NCBI RefSeq assembly: GCF_000832125.1
Contig: NZ_JPRK01000027.1
Location: forward strand, 62,001-126,000
Direction: 5' to 3'
DNA: 64,000 bases
Source of the DNA: Flavobacterium hibernum
GTDB lineage: Bacteria > Bacteroidota > Bacteroidia > Flavobacteriales > Flavobacteriaceae
Shown here: piece after piece, positions 36,411 through 45,214 of the stretch
How the letters are laid out: every line of letters starts with the position of its first letter
Numbering within the stretch: the first letter of the stretch is position 1
Translations under genes and position numbers: made by a program
The notes under the pieces: model-generated
Databases searched by the model: none
The model's input: the letters and a program-made list of their open reading frames with translations, nothing else
What the model was told of the DNA's origin: nothing

Positions 36411-37770
36411 GAAATACAAAATAATCGTAGTTATATTTATACTTTCACTATTACCAGTGGGCTGTATGGTGGGGCCTAAGTATAGTAAACCTGAACAGCT
36501 CAAGTCAGATTCTTATAAAAACGAACGAAATTTAGACAGTTTGGCTTCAGTTACCAATTTAAAATGGTTTGATTTATTTAATGATGATGTTTTAAAAGAT
36601 CTCATTACAAAGGGACTTCAAAACAATTACGATTTAAAAATTGCGGTAACCAGAATTGATCAACTTAGAGCGCAATTAGGATACTCTAAAACGAACTTGT
36701 TGCCTTCCTTTCAATATGCAGCAACGATAAACAGCAATGAAAAAAATCTAATACCATCGAATGTTGGAGCTAGCATGTCTTGGGAAATCGATTTTTGGGG
36801 ACGATATCGTCATGAAAATAATGCGGTACAAATTGAACTTCTTGCTACCGAAGAAGCCCGTAAGGTTGTACTTTCTGATATTGTGAGCAGTATTGCGACA
36901 GCATATTTTCAGATGCGCAATTTTGATAATCAATTGGAAATTGCAAAACAAACGCTTTCTACAAGAGAGAAATATTATGACATTATAAACAAAAGATTTC
37001 AAAGTGGTTATATCTCTGAAGTTGATAAAGTTCAAATTGAACAGCAGGTTGCTATTGCACAGGCAACGATTCCAAATATCAAAAGGCAAATTACCAATCA
37101 GGAAAATATAATCTCTCTTCTTACTGGTCAGCTTCCGACTGAAATACCACGAGGAAAATCTAACACAGAATTGAGAATTGTAAGCGAGATACCGTTATCG
37201 ATACCATCATCTTTGTTAGAAAACAGACCAGATGTAAAAGCGGCAGAATTAAAGTATAAAGCTTCTAACGAAAGAATTGGAACTGCTCAAGCCATGCGTT
37301 TTCCTTCTCTAAATCTTGCAGCAATTGCAGGATTTGCTAGTGCCGATTTAAGTAATATGTTTTTAGGAAGTTCTTATGCTCAAAATGCCTCCGCGGGAAT
37401 TGCAGGTCCAATATTTGCCTTTGGAAGAAATAAACGAAGAGTCGAAATATACAGACAACAGGCCGAAGAACTCAAATTCTCTTATCAAAAAACATACATT
37501 TCTGCGGTGATTGAAGTAGAACAATCAATTCAAGATATTAAAACTTACAAAGAAGAATGGGAAGCTCGCAACAGACAAGTTCAAGCGGCTTTTATAAATT
37601 ATAAATTGTCTTATGAAAGATATGACAGCGGTTATGTTTCTTACCTCGAGGTTTTAGATGTCGAAAGCAACTTATTTCAAGCGCAATTAAGCCTTTCTCA
37701 ATTATCTGAAAGACAATTAAGCTCAACAGTACAATTATACAAAGCTCTTGGTGGAGGATGGAATCTTTAG
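36403..37770 (+). CDS. RND efflux outer-membrane channel lipoprotein (NodT/OprM type)
   Basis: TolC-like exit duct of the same pump. I start at ATG 36403, giving MIKKYKIIVVIF and a proper lipobox LLPVGC; the frame also reads upstream to 36328, but that part lies inside the pump gene. Two repeated outer-membrane-efflux domains show WFDLFNDDVLKDLI, ASMSWEIDFWGRYRHE and the second copy with SLLENRPDVKAAELKYKA. The protein is 455 residues. The operon closes with a terminator. Confidence 0.95.
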   Translation: MIKKYKIIVVIFILSLLPVGCMVGPKYSKPEQLKSDSYKNERNLDSLASVTNLKWFDLFNDDVLKDLITKGLQNNYDLKIAVTRIDQLRAQLGYSKTNLLPSFQYAATINSNEKNLIPSNVGASMSWEIDFWGRYRHENNAVQIELLATEEARKVVLSDIVSSIATAYFQMRNFDNQLEIAKQTLSTREKYYDIINKRFQSGYISEVDKVQIEQQVAIAQATIPNIKRQITNQENIISLLTGQLPTEIPRGKSNTELRIVSEIPLSIPSSLLENRPDVKAAELKYKASNERIGTAQAMRFPSLNLAAIAGFASADLSNMFLGSSYAQNASAGIAGPIFAFGRNKRRVEIYRQQAEELKFSYQKTYISAVIEVEQSIQDIKTYKEEWEARNRQVQAAFINYKLSYERYDSGYVSYLEVLDVESNLFQAQLSLSQLSERQLSSTVQLYKALGGGWNL

Positions 37771-37870
37771 AGGTACAAAGGATTCGTAATATATCTAAAA
37801 AACAAAAAGCACTATATTTCTATAGTGCTTTTTTAGTCTTTGTACCTCTGTACCTTTGTTTCTTTGAACC
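37771..37870. repeat. GGTACAAAG inverted repeat with bidirectional terminator
   Basis: AGGTACAAAG at 37771 pairs with CTTTGTACCT at 37838 and further TACCTTTG copies to the right. Nested inside is a terminator hairpin (37804-37834) with AAAAAGCACTATA / TATAGTGCTTTTT, which serves both convergent genes. Confidence 0.8.
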
Positions 37871-37877
37871 TTACGAA

Positions 37878-38288
37878 TTAACAAAACTCATTAAATGCAT
37901 CTTGCAAATTCTCAGCGATTAATTCAGCTGGGCGACCCTCAATGTGGTGACGCTCTAACATGTGAACCAATTCTCCGTTTTTGAACAAAGCCATTGATGG
38001 CGATGATGGCGGAAAAGGAAACATATGTTGTCTCGCAGCATCGACAGCTTCTTTGTCAACACCAGCAAAAACTGTAATTAAGTGATCTGGTTTTTTAGCT
38101 CCTTCTAAACTCATTTTTGCTCCCGGACGTGCATTTCTTGCAGCACAACCACAAACAGAGTTTACAACAACTAGAGTGGTACCTTCAGCTTTGATAGCAT
38201 TATCTACAGCTTCGGCACTATGTAAATCTTGAAAACCTGCAGCTGTAAGCTCAGCCTGCATTGGTTTTACCATTTCTTCTGGATACAT
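37878..38288 (-). CDS. Bacilliredoxin (BrxA/BrxB family)
   Basis: A 136-residue thioredoxin-fold protein of the YphP/YqiW family. The redox motif is CxC in SVCGCAARNARPGAK, the family hallmark. In Firmicutes such proteins remove bacillithiol from oxidised proteins; some Bacteroidota make bacillithiol or a similar thiol, so the role here is likely redox repair. An exact -7 motif lies upstream. Confidence 0.92.
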   Translation of the reverse strand: MYPEEMVKPMQAELTAAGFQDLHSAEAVDNAIKAEGTTLVVVNSVCGCAARNARPGAKMSLEGAKKPDHLITVFAGVDKEAVDAARQHMFPFPPSSPSMALFKNGELVHMLERHHIEGRPAELIAENLQDAFNEFC

Positions 38289-38320
38289 ATTGTTTATTTT
38301 TAAATTTTACTTTTGATTTG

Positions 38321-38328
38321 CAAAGTTA
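38321..38328 (-). promoter_or_regulatory. -7 element of the bacilliredoxin gene
   Basis: Reads TAACTTTG on the minus strand, an exact consensus match about 33 bp before the start codon. Confidence 0.4.
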
Positions 38329-38430
38329 CAAAGTTTAGTTGCAAGAACTTAATTTGAAGTATAAAGTTTTGTTATAGTTCAATATTAAATTTTAAAACAA
38401 ATATCAAATTGCAATAATGTTTTGTCTGTT

Positions 38431-38862
38431 CTAAAAAACCTCTTCTATTATTTTCTTATGAGAAAACTCATAATTATATTGTTTCAAATAGCTTTTTCTA
38501 CCTTTAATTTTATGTTTAGTTGCAAAAACAGTTGATTTATTTTGTTCTAGAATATCGATCGTCGAAAGATAACTACCCAAATATTTTTTAAGAATTTTTA
38601 TGTTGTCAAGATCAACAGAGTAAATTGATTTTTTTCCCTCGTTTTTTATACTTACCAGATTTGCTTTTTTTAATTCTAGTAAATGTTTGGATATTGTCGA
38701 TTGTGCCAAGGGAATTAATTCGACAATATCACCACATGTTCTGTTGTCTCGCTTCCATAAAAGTGTCATAATTTGTATTCTTGTAGGATGCCCAAGAGCC
38801 TTGCAAATTCTGCCTATTATTTCAGTTTCTTCATCAAAATTTAAACGTTTTGTAATTCCCAT
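38431..38862 (-). CDS. ArsR-type winged-helix regulator
   Basis: A 143-residue DNA-binding protein. The wHTH is plain: ICKALGHPTRIQIMTLLWKRD, then CGDIVELIPLAQSTISKHLLELKKANLVSI with the recognition helix in QSTISKHL. Metal-sensing cysteines (ELCVC-like) are absent, though single Cys residues exist near the N-terminus and in the DNA-binding region, so its signal is unknown. It is oriented with the bacilliredoxin gene and lies 142 bp upstream of it. Confidence 0.9.
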   Translation of the reverse strand: MGITKRLNFDEETEIIGRICKALGHPTRIQIMTLLWKRDNRTCGDIVELIPLAQSTISKHLLELKKANLVSIKNEGKKSIYSVDLDNIKILKKYLGSYLSTIDILEQNKSTVFATKHKIKGRKSYLKQYNYEFSHKKIIEEVF

Positions 38863-39037
38863 AAATTTGCCAATTAATTGCTTATCGTTAATAATCGATA
38901 ATACTAGACAAATCTAGGTGTTGCGACATCTTTCCAATTGTCTCAAAAAATTATTAAAACAAAAGAATAAGACATTTTAATGCTGAACTAAGCTACTTAA
39001 ATTAATAATCTATTGCTGATTTTACTTTAAAAAAATT

Positions 39038-39835
39038 CTATTTATTTAATTTTATCTGATACGGATAGGTCTCATAAATGGTATTGTCTTCATTAATCGA
39101 AAACCCTTTTTTGGCATCTTCTTTTGCTTTATCAATTAAAGCCACAACTTCTTCTTTTGGTTTTCCTTGTTTCAACCAACAAATCGCTTTATAAACTTTT
39201 GCATCCGAAAACTCTGGATATATTTTTAAAGCTTTATCAAAAATTGCAATAGCCTCGTCCCACTTTTTAAGTTCGTATTTAGCAATTCCCTGATAAAAAT
39301 AAGCCGTTGGATGTTCTAATTGCTGTCTGTTTTTATAGATATCGTTTACATAATCATCTAGAACTTTCTCTGCTTTCGCGTATTCATTCAATTGCAGGTA
39401 ACAAAGTCCTATATAAAAACTATAAGTATGATCCATTCTGTATCCGTTTCCATAAAGTCTAATGCATTCCTCCAAATCTATGATAGCGTCTTTATAATTT
39501 TTTGAGAAAATACATTTCATAAAACCTCTATAAGAGAGCCATTCTTGTTTATTTTACAAAACAGCTTTGTCTAGAAATGACATTCCTACTTCGTATTTTT
39601 TGCATTTAAAATAAGGCATTGCTTTCTGCTGCCATAAATAAGCAACTGTACTATCTTTTTTAAGACCTTGATCGAGGCAATTTTGCCATTCGGTCATTTC
39701 AAAAACATAATTATGTTTTGCTGCACAATTTGTTAAAAACTCTTCAACAATTGCATCGTGTGCTTTATTTGTAGAAACTTGTCCAAATGATAAAAGCGTA
39801 AAAAAGAAAGTAATTCCTAGAGTAATATTTTTCAA
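39038..39835 (-). pseudogene. TPR-repeat protein gene interrupted by an in-frame TAA
   Basis: Two ORFs, 39554-39835 (signal peptide and first half) and 39038-39520 (second half), are in the same frame. They are separated only by TAA at 39554-39556. Past the stop the frame reads on without interruption as NKQEWLSYRGF into the downstream ORF, and the resulting protein is one exported TPR protein of about 265 residues with repeats such as YSFYIGLCYLQLNEYAKAEK and YFYQGIAKYELKKWDEAI. A single substitution of a sense codon, or a sequencing error, explains it. The second half could start at ATG 39520 by itself. Confidence 0.8.
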
Positions 39836-39838
39836 AAG

Positions 39839-41041
39839 CTAGTGGTTTTGGTCAGATTTATTTGAAAGAAAAATCACTCTAAATAACGCTTTAATAAATG
39901 GGATTTTTGGACACTTTAAAATAACTTTAACATCTTCTAAAAAACTAGTCTCTTCATCCAGAAACTTAAAGATTAAAGCAGGATTTCCTTTCCTGAATAA
40001 AGAAGAAAATATTGAACTTCCCAATTCATTATGACGATATAGAATATCTAAAAGCAATAAATCGTAAAACCAAAATCTGTTTTTTTTATAAAATGCTTTC
40101 ATCATGAGTGATCCCGAAACTTCAAAATCGTAGATAAAATCAACTAATTTGGATGAATTTTTATCTGAGTTTTTAAAAGTATACCCCGTACTTGCTTTTG
40201 TCCATCCTCCGGCAGTACCAATATTTAATACTCGTTTTGTGTTTTTCTGCCAAAAAGGATAACAAGTCATCGGGATACTACCTTGCTCCTTTTCTACGAT
40301 TTCATATTGATTAACTCCGAGTTTTTCTAAATAGATTTTAATCTCATTTTCATATTCTTCTTTCGAAAGAAGTTTTTCCGAAAACAAAGTATATTCTACC
40401 AAAGCTTCCGTTTTAGAACTTGGCAAAACATACATAAAACGTGTATTCCGTTTTTGTTCAACAGAAAAATCCATAAAAGTGGCTTGCTCCGGATTAAAAA
40501 CTTCTGACCCTGTTTTTACAAACCAACCAATAAAGTGTTGTTGCAAAACAGGATATTTAGTTTGACTTTCGGCAAAAGCCTTTGTATAAATACTATTGAA
40601 TAAATAATTACAAGTGTATCTGTTCTCTTCTGTTCCAACAAAAACATGAGTTTCGAGCTCATTAATATCTGTTACTTTTTCATTTAGAAAAGTAATATTT
40701 GACTGATTTGAAATTGTTTCAAAAACAAAATTATAAAAATCTAATCCGTTGATTTTATTGTATGAGTAAGGCTTCAACGCCAAATCGCGTTTAAATTCTT
40801 CATTGGCAAACAAAGCCGAATCCCATTTTTTAGATATAATCGAACTCCACATAGAGTCTTCTTTATCCCAAAAACACCAGGTTCTGTCATTTGTTTTCTT
40901 CAAATTCTGATCTAAAAGTAAAATCGATTTGTCAGAGAATTTTCCAGATACAATCATCTTGTAAGCCGTCATTAAAGCCGCCAATCCTGTTCCCGTAAAA
41001 ATGTAGTCGAAATGTTTTATTTGCGAAGAAGTCATTTTCAA
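39839..41041 (-). CDS. crtY: Lycopene cyclase family protein
   Basis: A 400-residue FAD-dependent enzyme with dinucleotide-binding start FDYIFTGTGLAALMTAYKMI and the NDRTWCFWDKED segment typical of beta-cyclases. It also has MPMTCYPFWQ- and GTAGGWTKASTGYTF-like active-site stretches (here SIPMTCYPFWQ and NIGTAGGWTKASTGY). It should close the ends of lycopene to make beta-carotene. No other carotenoid gene is in the window. The upstream 2 codons may be excluded; ATG at 41035 is an alternative. Confidence 0.92.
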   Translation of the reverse strand: MKMTSSQIKHFDYIFTGTGLAALMTAYKMIVSGKFSDKSILLLDQNLKKTNDRTWCFWDKEDSMWSSIISKKWDSALFANEEFKRDLALKPYSYNKINGLDFYNFVFETISNQSNITFLNEKVTDINELETHVFVGTEENRYTCNYLFNSIYTKAFAESQTKYPVLQQHFIGWFVKTGSEVFNPEQATFMDFSVEQKRNTRFMYVLPSSKTEALVEYTLFSEKLLSKEEYENEIKIYLEKLGVNQYEIVEKEQGSIPMTCYPFWQKNTKRVLNIGTAGGWTKASTGYTFKNSDKNSSKLVDFIYDFEVSGSLMMKAFYKKNRFWFYDLLLLDILYRHNELGSSIFSSLFRKGNPALIFKFLDEETSFLEDVKVILKCPKIPFIKALFRVIFLSNKSDQNH

Positions 41042-41053
41042 AAATAAGGAATT

Positions 41054-41518
41054 TTATTCTTCTAATTTTTCCAAAATAACTTTAAAATCCTTTGGGCTAA
41101 GATAATTATTGTATTGAAGAATGATTTCGTTCTTCTCATTCAAAACACACAAAACCGGATAAACAATTTGGTTATTCATCGTGCCTAATTCTAGGGCTAA
41201 TTCATGAACGCCTACATTATTCCCTGAAGGCTTATATTTAAAAACCCGATTATTAAAACTTACATCTTTTTTATCTTCGGCATTAAAATCAACGAAATAA
41301 AAATCTGAGTTTAGTTTTTCGATGATTTCCTGATTTTTAAAAGTCGTGCTTTTCATTCTTTGACAAAACTGACACCAATTGGTATGAATGAAAACGATTG
41401 TTTTTCGTTTTTGAATTTGCTGTAAATGATCTACTTCTTCAAAAGATTTGCTTTTTAATTGGCTAAATCCTGATGAGGTTATTCCAAAGAAGATAATTAT
41501 TAGAAATAGCTTTTTCAT
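41054..41518 (-). CDS. Exported thioredoxin-family protein
   Basis: A 154-residue protein with a signal peptide (LFLIIIFFGITSSGFSQ) and a thioredoxin fold. The redox motif CQFC sits in FIHTNWCQFCQRMKST, and YPVLCVLNEKNEIILQ gives the cis-Pro region. It is predicted to be periplasmic. It lies between lycopene cyclase and the TonB receptor on the same strand, and a GTCAGACTGAGC repeat separates it from the receptor. Confidence 0.9.
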   Translation of the reverse strand: MKKLFLIIIFFGITSSGFSQLKSKSFEEVDHLQQIQKRKTIVFIHTNWCQFCQRMKSTTFKNQEIIEKLNSDFYFVDFNAEDKKDVSFNNRVFKYKPSGNNVGVHELALELGTMNNQIVYPVLCVLNEKNEIILQYNNYLSPKDFKVILEKLEE

Positions 41519-41533
41519 TTGTTTCGTTTTTTG

Positions 41534-41706
41534 CCACAGATTAAAAAGATTTAATTGATTTTTCCAATCTTTTCTAAATTTTGATTAACGTTTGTCAGAC
41601 TGAGCGGAGTCGAAGTCCCGTAAAGTGATTCAGCATGTGAGACTTCGACTCCGCTCAGTCCGACAATCCAGTCATAAATCCTTTTTAATCTTTGAAATCT
41701 GTAGCA
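41534..41706. repeat. Nested hairpin repeats between thioredoxin and TonB receptor genes
   Basis: The outer arms are a CCACAGATTAAAAAGATT sequence (41534-41551) and a partial complement near 41677-41706. Inside is copy 2 of the GTCAG hairpin: left arm TTGTCAGACTGAGCGGAGTC from 41592, right arm GACTCCGCTCAGTCCGACAA ending 41666. The arms are almost fully complementary. Confidence 0.82.
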
Positions 41707-41714
41707 TTAAAAAT

Positions 41715-43976
41715 TTACCTCAAAGTATATCTCAATCCAAAAAAGCCGCGAATTGTCTGATTTTGTCCATAAACATAAGTTGTATCAAAAGTCAAACCGT
41801 AAGGATTATCAGGAGTGACCAAAACTTTCCCGGCTGCATCGTATTGCACATTTTTATCAAAAGGATCATTTGTTCTTGAAATCAAAAACGGATTATTTTG
41901 CTTTGGTGTAAAATTCAAAAGATTTTTTACTCCGCCATAAAGCTCAAAATTTTTCCATCCAAAATAAGTAAACTGAATGTTTTGGATACTATACCAAGGT
42001 GATTTCGGACTTCTTGGATCTAATTCGCTCAACAAAGGTAACTTCATCGGGCTGTAAACATTTCCTGTATAATCCAGCAATAAATTTAGTGATTCTATTT
42101 TATACGAAACACTCCAGGTTGCTGTGAAATTTTCGGTTAGAAAAGGTCTTTCCGAAACTCCGTTTTCAACATTTTTATTATCCAAAACCGTTGCACCCAA
42201 AATCATTTTTAATCCGTTTGTAAAGTTCACATCAACATTTGTACTGATTCCTTGACTTATAGCATATCCATTAATGTTGTCGTAAATAATTTTATTCGGA
42301 TCAGTTTCATAATCCGATATAATTTTGTTGCTAAAACGGGTGTAGAAAGCTGTAGTTTCAATTCCGATAAAAGTTCCATTCGTAAAGTTTATTTTCTGAA
42401 TATAATTTAGATTCGCATTCACAGATTGTTCCGGTTTTAAATCGCTTTTAATAATAACATCTCTAGAACCTGTAAGCGCTGCGTGATCTTCGGTAAATAA
42501 ATTCACTACGCGAAATCCAGTTCCGGCGTTTAATCTAAAAATTGTGTTTTCATTCTTTTTCCATCGATATGCCACTCTTGGTGTATAGATAGAACCGTGA
42601 ATCGAATTGTAATCGTAACGCATTCCTAGCAAAACTTGACTTTTTGGCGAAAGCGTAATTTCGTCCTGAACAAAAATCCCTGGCAACCAAGTGCTTTCAG
42701 CTTCCTTTGTTGCCGTTGTATTATCGTCGTAATACGAATATCGATTGGCAATTCCGGCAAGGAAATCGTTTCGACCAATTTTTTTATCCCAAGTCAATTG
42801 CAGAAATCCAATTTTTTGATTGGCGATATACGAAGTTGTTCCGTAACGGCTGTCTTGATAATGTACATTTCCAGAAAAAGAAAGCATTAATTTTTCTTCA
42901 AACGGCAATTGATAACTTCCTATTAATTCTCCTCTTTTGGTATAAATACTTTCGCCATAAATTTCGTCACCACCTCGATATTTCTTTTCCCAACGCACAT
43001 CTCCTCCCCAGCGATCTTCGTACATTCCGCGCGCTGCGATAGTGAAAAGACGATTATTATCTCGCTGAAAACTCCATTTATTAAATACCGAAACTCTTTC
43101 AGAAAGCGTAACATCTGTAAAACCATCTTTGTCTTTGTCCACAACCTGGTTGTAATCGAAATAATTGATTCCTAAAAGTGTCGTAGATTTTTTAGTTGGA
43201 TTAAACTTCATTCCCAAATCGACATTGGTTTCTAAATACGATGTTGTAAAAACATCTGTCGAAAACAAAGCTGCATTCGTTGGATTTTTGGTAATAATAT
43301 TGATTAAACCACCAACAGCTTCACTCCCGTACAAAGATGAAGCAGGGCCTTTTACAATTTCTATTCTTTCGACCAATGAATTTGGAATTCCAGACAAACC
43401 ATAAACAGTCGAAAGACTGCTTACAATGGGCATTCCATCAATTAAAACCAAAGTATAAGGACCTTCTAATCCGTTTATATGAATATCTCCGGTGTTGCAA
43501 ACACCACAATTCAATTGAGGTCGAACGCCATTAATGTTTTGTAATGCTTCGTAAATGCTTGGTGTTGGATTCTTTTTGAAGAAAACTGGCGAATAAACCT
43601 CAACAGGAACAGCACTTTCTAAACGTTTCACCGCTTTTAAAGTTCCTGAAACCACTACTTCGTTTAGTTGGTTTTCGTTATCCGTCAATTCAAAATTATA
43701 AGTCTGAATGGAATCTTTTGCCACTTCAATTTTCTTCTTTAAAGTCTGAAAGCCCATTTGAGAAATCTGAATTGTATAATTTCCTATCGCAACATTTTCT
43801 AATTTATAATATCCTAAACTATCCGTTACTGTTTTATGTTTTGTTCCTAATAAATGAACATTTACAAGCTTTACTTTATGCCCCTCTCCTGTTATAAATC
43901 CGGACACAGAATTGGTTTCCTGTGCAAACGAAAATTGTAAACTAAACATAATCAATATCAAAAATAGTTTTTTCAT
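41715..43976 (-). CDS. TonB-dependent outer-membrane receptor with plug cysteine pair
   Basis: Outer-membrane importer of about 753 residues. Start at ATG 43976 gives a good signal peptide (MKKLFLILIMFSLQFSFAQ); the longer frame from 44000 is less likely because a promoter motif overlaps it. Residues 20-105 form the carboxypeptidase-regulatory-like domain and 115-220 the plug, with the unusual NCGVCNTGDIHINGLEG and IVKGPASSLYGSEAVGG. A 22-strand barrel follows, ending in GFFGLRYTLR. Context points to a metal or metal-chelate ligand. Confidence 0.93.
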   Translation of the reverse strand: MKKLFLILIMFSLQFSFAQETNSVSGFITGEGHKVKLVNVHLLGTKHKTVTDSLGYYKLENVAIGNYTIQISQMGFQTLKKKIEVAKDSIQTYNFELTDNENQLNEVVVSGTLKAVKRLESAVPVEVYSPVFFKKNPTPSIYEALQNINGVRPQLNCGVCNTGDIHINGLEGPYTLVLIDGMPIVSSLSTVYGLSGIPNSLVERIEIVKGPASSLYGSEAVGGLINIITKNPTNAALFSTDVFTTSYLETNVDLGMKFNPTKKSTTLLGINYFDYNQVVDKDKDGFTDVTLSERVSVFNKWSFQRDNNRLFTIAARGMYEDRWGGDVRWEKKYRGGDEIYGESIYTKRGELIGSYQLPFEEKLMLSFSGNVHYQDSRYGTTSYIANQKIGFLQLTWDKKIGRNDFLAGIANRYSYYDDNTTATKEAESTWLPGIFVQDEITLSPKSQVLLGMRYDYNSIHGSIYTPRVAYRWKKNENTIFRLNAGTGFRVVNLFTEDHAALTGSRDVIIKSDLKPEQSVNANLNYIQKINFTNGTFIGIETTAFYTRFSNKIISDYETDPNKIIYDNINGYAISQGISTNVDVNFTNGLKMILGATVLDNKNVENGVSERPFLTENFTATWSVSYKIESLNLLLDYTGNVYSPMKLPLLSELDPRSPKSPWYSIQNIQFTYFGWKNFELYGGVKNLLNFTPKQNNPFLISRTNDPFDKNVQYDAAGKVLVTPDNPYGLTFDTTYVYGQNQTIRGFFGLRYTLR

Positions 43977-43991
43977 TGTTATAAAATTAAA

Positions 43992-44007
43992 TTTAGACAA
44001 AACTAAA
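43992..44007. promoter_or_regulatory. Possible degenerate DtxR-type operator at the TonB receptor promoter
   Basis: The 16-bp TTTAGACAAAACTAAA shares its left arm TTTAGAC with the perfect palindrome before the Nramp gene and keeps CTAAA in the right arm. It overlaps the candidate -7 element (43998-44005). Confidence 0.35.
43998..44005 (-). promoter_or_regulatory. -7 element of the TonB receptor gene
   Basis: Reads TAGTTTTG on the minus strand, an exact TAnnTTTG match 22 bp before ATG 43976. Confidence 0.35.
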
Positions 44008-44155
44008 AATTAAATTTGACAAATATTGATTTTAGAATTACAATTTTATAACTCTTGACACATCAATATGTTATATTTCTATTCAAGCAAATTGAAATAA
44101 GGCTTCAATGTTTTTTAATAGCGTCCTGCTTTAGCTGGATGAGAAAAAAAAGGAC

Positions 44156-44294
44156 AAAAAAGGGCTTTAGCCAAATCTTATAAGTTTGGCTAAAGCCCTT
44201 TTTTAATTCAATATTATTCCCCCTAGCTGAAGCTAGGGGGAATGCAAGACACGTAAATGACAAACCCGACAGGTTTTAAAAACCTGTCGGGTTT
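44156..44294. repeat. Three consecutive hairpins upstream of the TonB receptor gene
   Basis: First: a 20-bp stem, AAAAAAGGGCTTTAGCCAAA with its complement ending 44203. Second: a perfect 12-bp stem, TTCCCCCTAGCT / AGCTAGGGGGAA, at 44217-44242 with a GA loop. Third: the 33-bp palindrome, copy 2 (44262-44294). The third can terminate the flavoprotein gene. The region 44001-44155 is AT-rich with a receptor promoter but no gene. Confidence 0.85.
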
Positions 44295-44300
44295 AAAACA

Positions 44301-45209
44301 CTAAAAATCTTCATCTATAAGATCTTTATTAATCACTGCGCCAGCAAAAGATCCTGTAGAAACTGCAATCGCAACAGATCGCATTTGAGTTACGCAATCT
44401 CCGCTAGCATAAATACCCGAAATATTTGTTTTTTGCATTGTATCGACTTTTAATAAACCTTGTTCATTTATATCACAACCCAAATCTTTTGGTAATTGGC
44501 AATGCTGCTCAAATGGTGGTCTCGCATAAATCGCTTTCACAGCAACTTTTCCCTGGTTTTTGAAAATGATGTTCTTAATTTCACCGTTTTTATGCTCTAA
44601 TAAATCTATTTCTTCTTCAAAAATTTGAACATTATGCTTTTTAAGTATTTTGGTTTGTTCTAAAGTTAATGTTGATTTTCCGTTGGTGCACAATTTCAAA
44701 TCTTTAGTCCAATTTGAGATTAACTTAGCAAATTCAAAACCCATTTCGCCATTGGAAATTATAGCCATTTTTTCTTTTTTCACCTCATAACCATGACAAT
44801 ATGGACAATGCAAAACCGAAATTCCCCAGCATTCTTTAAAACCGTCAATTTCCGGAAGAAGATCTTTCACGCCTGTTGCGAATAAAACTTTTCTCGATGT
44901 GAAAATTTTACCAGATTCAGTTTTAATCTCAAATCCATTTTCAGTTTTAATTGCACTTACTACAAGACCATTATAAAATTGAACTGTATCATAAAAATCT
45001 ACCTGAACTTTGGCTTTCGCCGAGATAACAGCAGGTTTTTCACCATCGTGCGTTATGAAATTATGAGAATGTGGCGTTTGTCTATTGCAAGGCAAACCAC
45101 TGTCTATAACTAAAACCTCACGTAGCGAACGTCCCAAACTCATTGCGGCCGAAAGTCCGCTATAACTCCCGCCCACGATAATCACGTCAAAATGTTTTTG
45201 TTCTATCAT
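44301..45209 (-). CDS. Thioredoxin-reductase-like FAD/NAD(P) oxidoreductase
   Basis: A 302-residue flavoprotein of the pyridine-nucleotide-disulfide family. The FAD site is VIIVGGSYSGLSAAMSLGRSL and the redox disulfide is CPYCHGYEV (thioredoxin-reductase-type CxxC). The C-terminal FAD signature is ISGIYASGDCVTQM. It lacks a distinct NADPH Rossmann motif, so the partner reductant is unsure. It starts 5 bp after the merC gene, so it is cotranscribed with it. Confidence 0.9.
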   Translation of the reverse strand: MIEQKHFDVIIVGGSYSGLSAAMSLGRSLREVLVIDSGLPCNRQTPHSHNFITHDGEKPAVISAKAKVQVDFYDTVQFYNGLVVSAIKTENGFEIKTESGKIFTSRKVLFATGVKDLLPEIDGFKECWGISVLHCPYCHGYEVKKEKMAIISNGEMGFEFAKLISNWTKDLKLCTNGKSTLTLEQTKILKKHNVQIFEEEIDLLEHKNGEIKNIIFKNQGKVAVKAIYARPPFEQHCQLPKDLGCDINEQGLLKVDTMQKTNISGIYASGDCVTQMRSVAIAVSTGSFAGAVINKDLIDEDF

Positions 45210-45214
45210 AATTT

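Noticed and set aside
38431..38862. Regulator of the bacilliredoxin gene by adjacency
   Set aside because: The 142-bp gap with its own -7 motif weakens an operon, and no binding site was recognised, so no link is claimed.
42636..43042. Plus-strand ORFs (84 and 111 codons) inside the TonB receptor gene
   Set aside because: They lie on the opposite strand of a well-supported receptor and have no independent start or family signal.
43977..44000. Longer start for the TonB receptor
   Set aside because: The extension adds residues ahead of a standard signal peptide and covers the -7 promoter element.
44156..44294. CRISPR-like array (several repeats in a short stretch)
   Set aside because: The hairpins are of three different sequences without regular spacers, and no cas gene is nearby.
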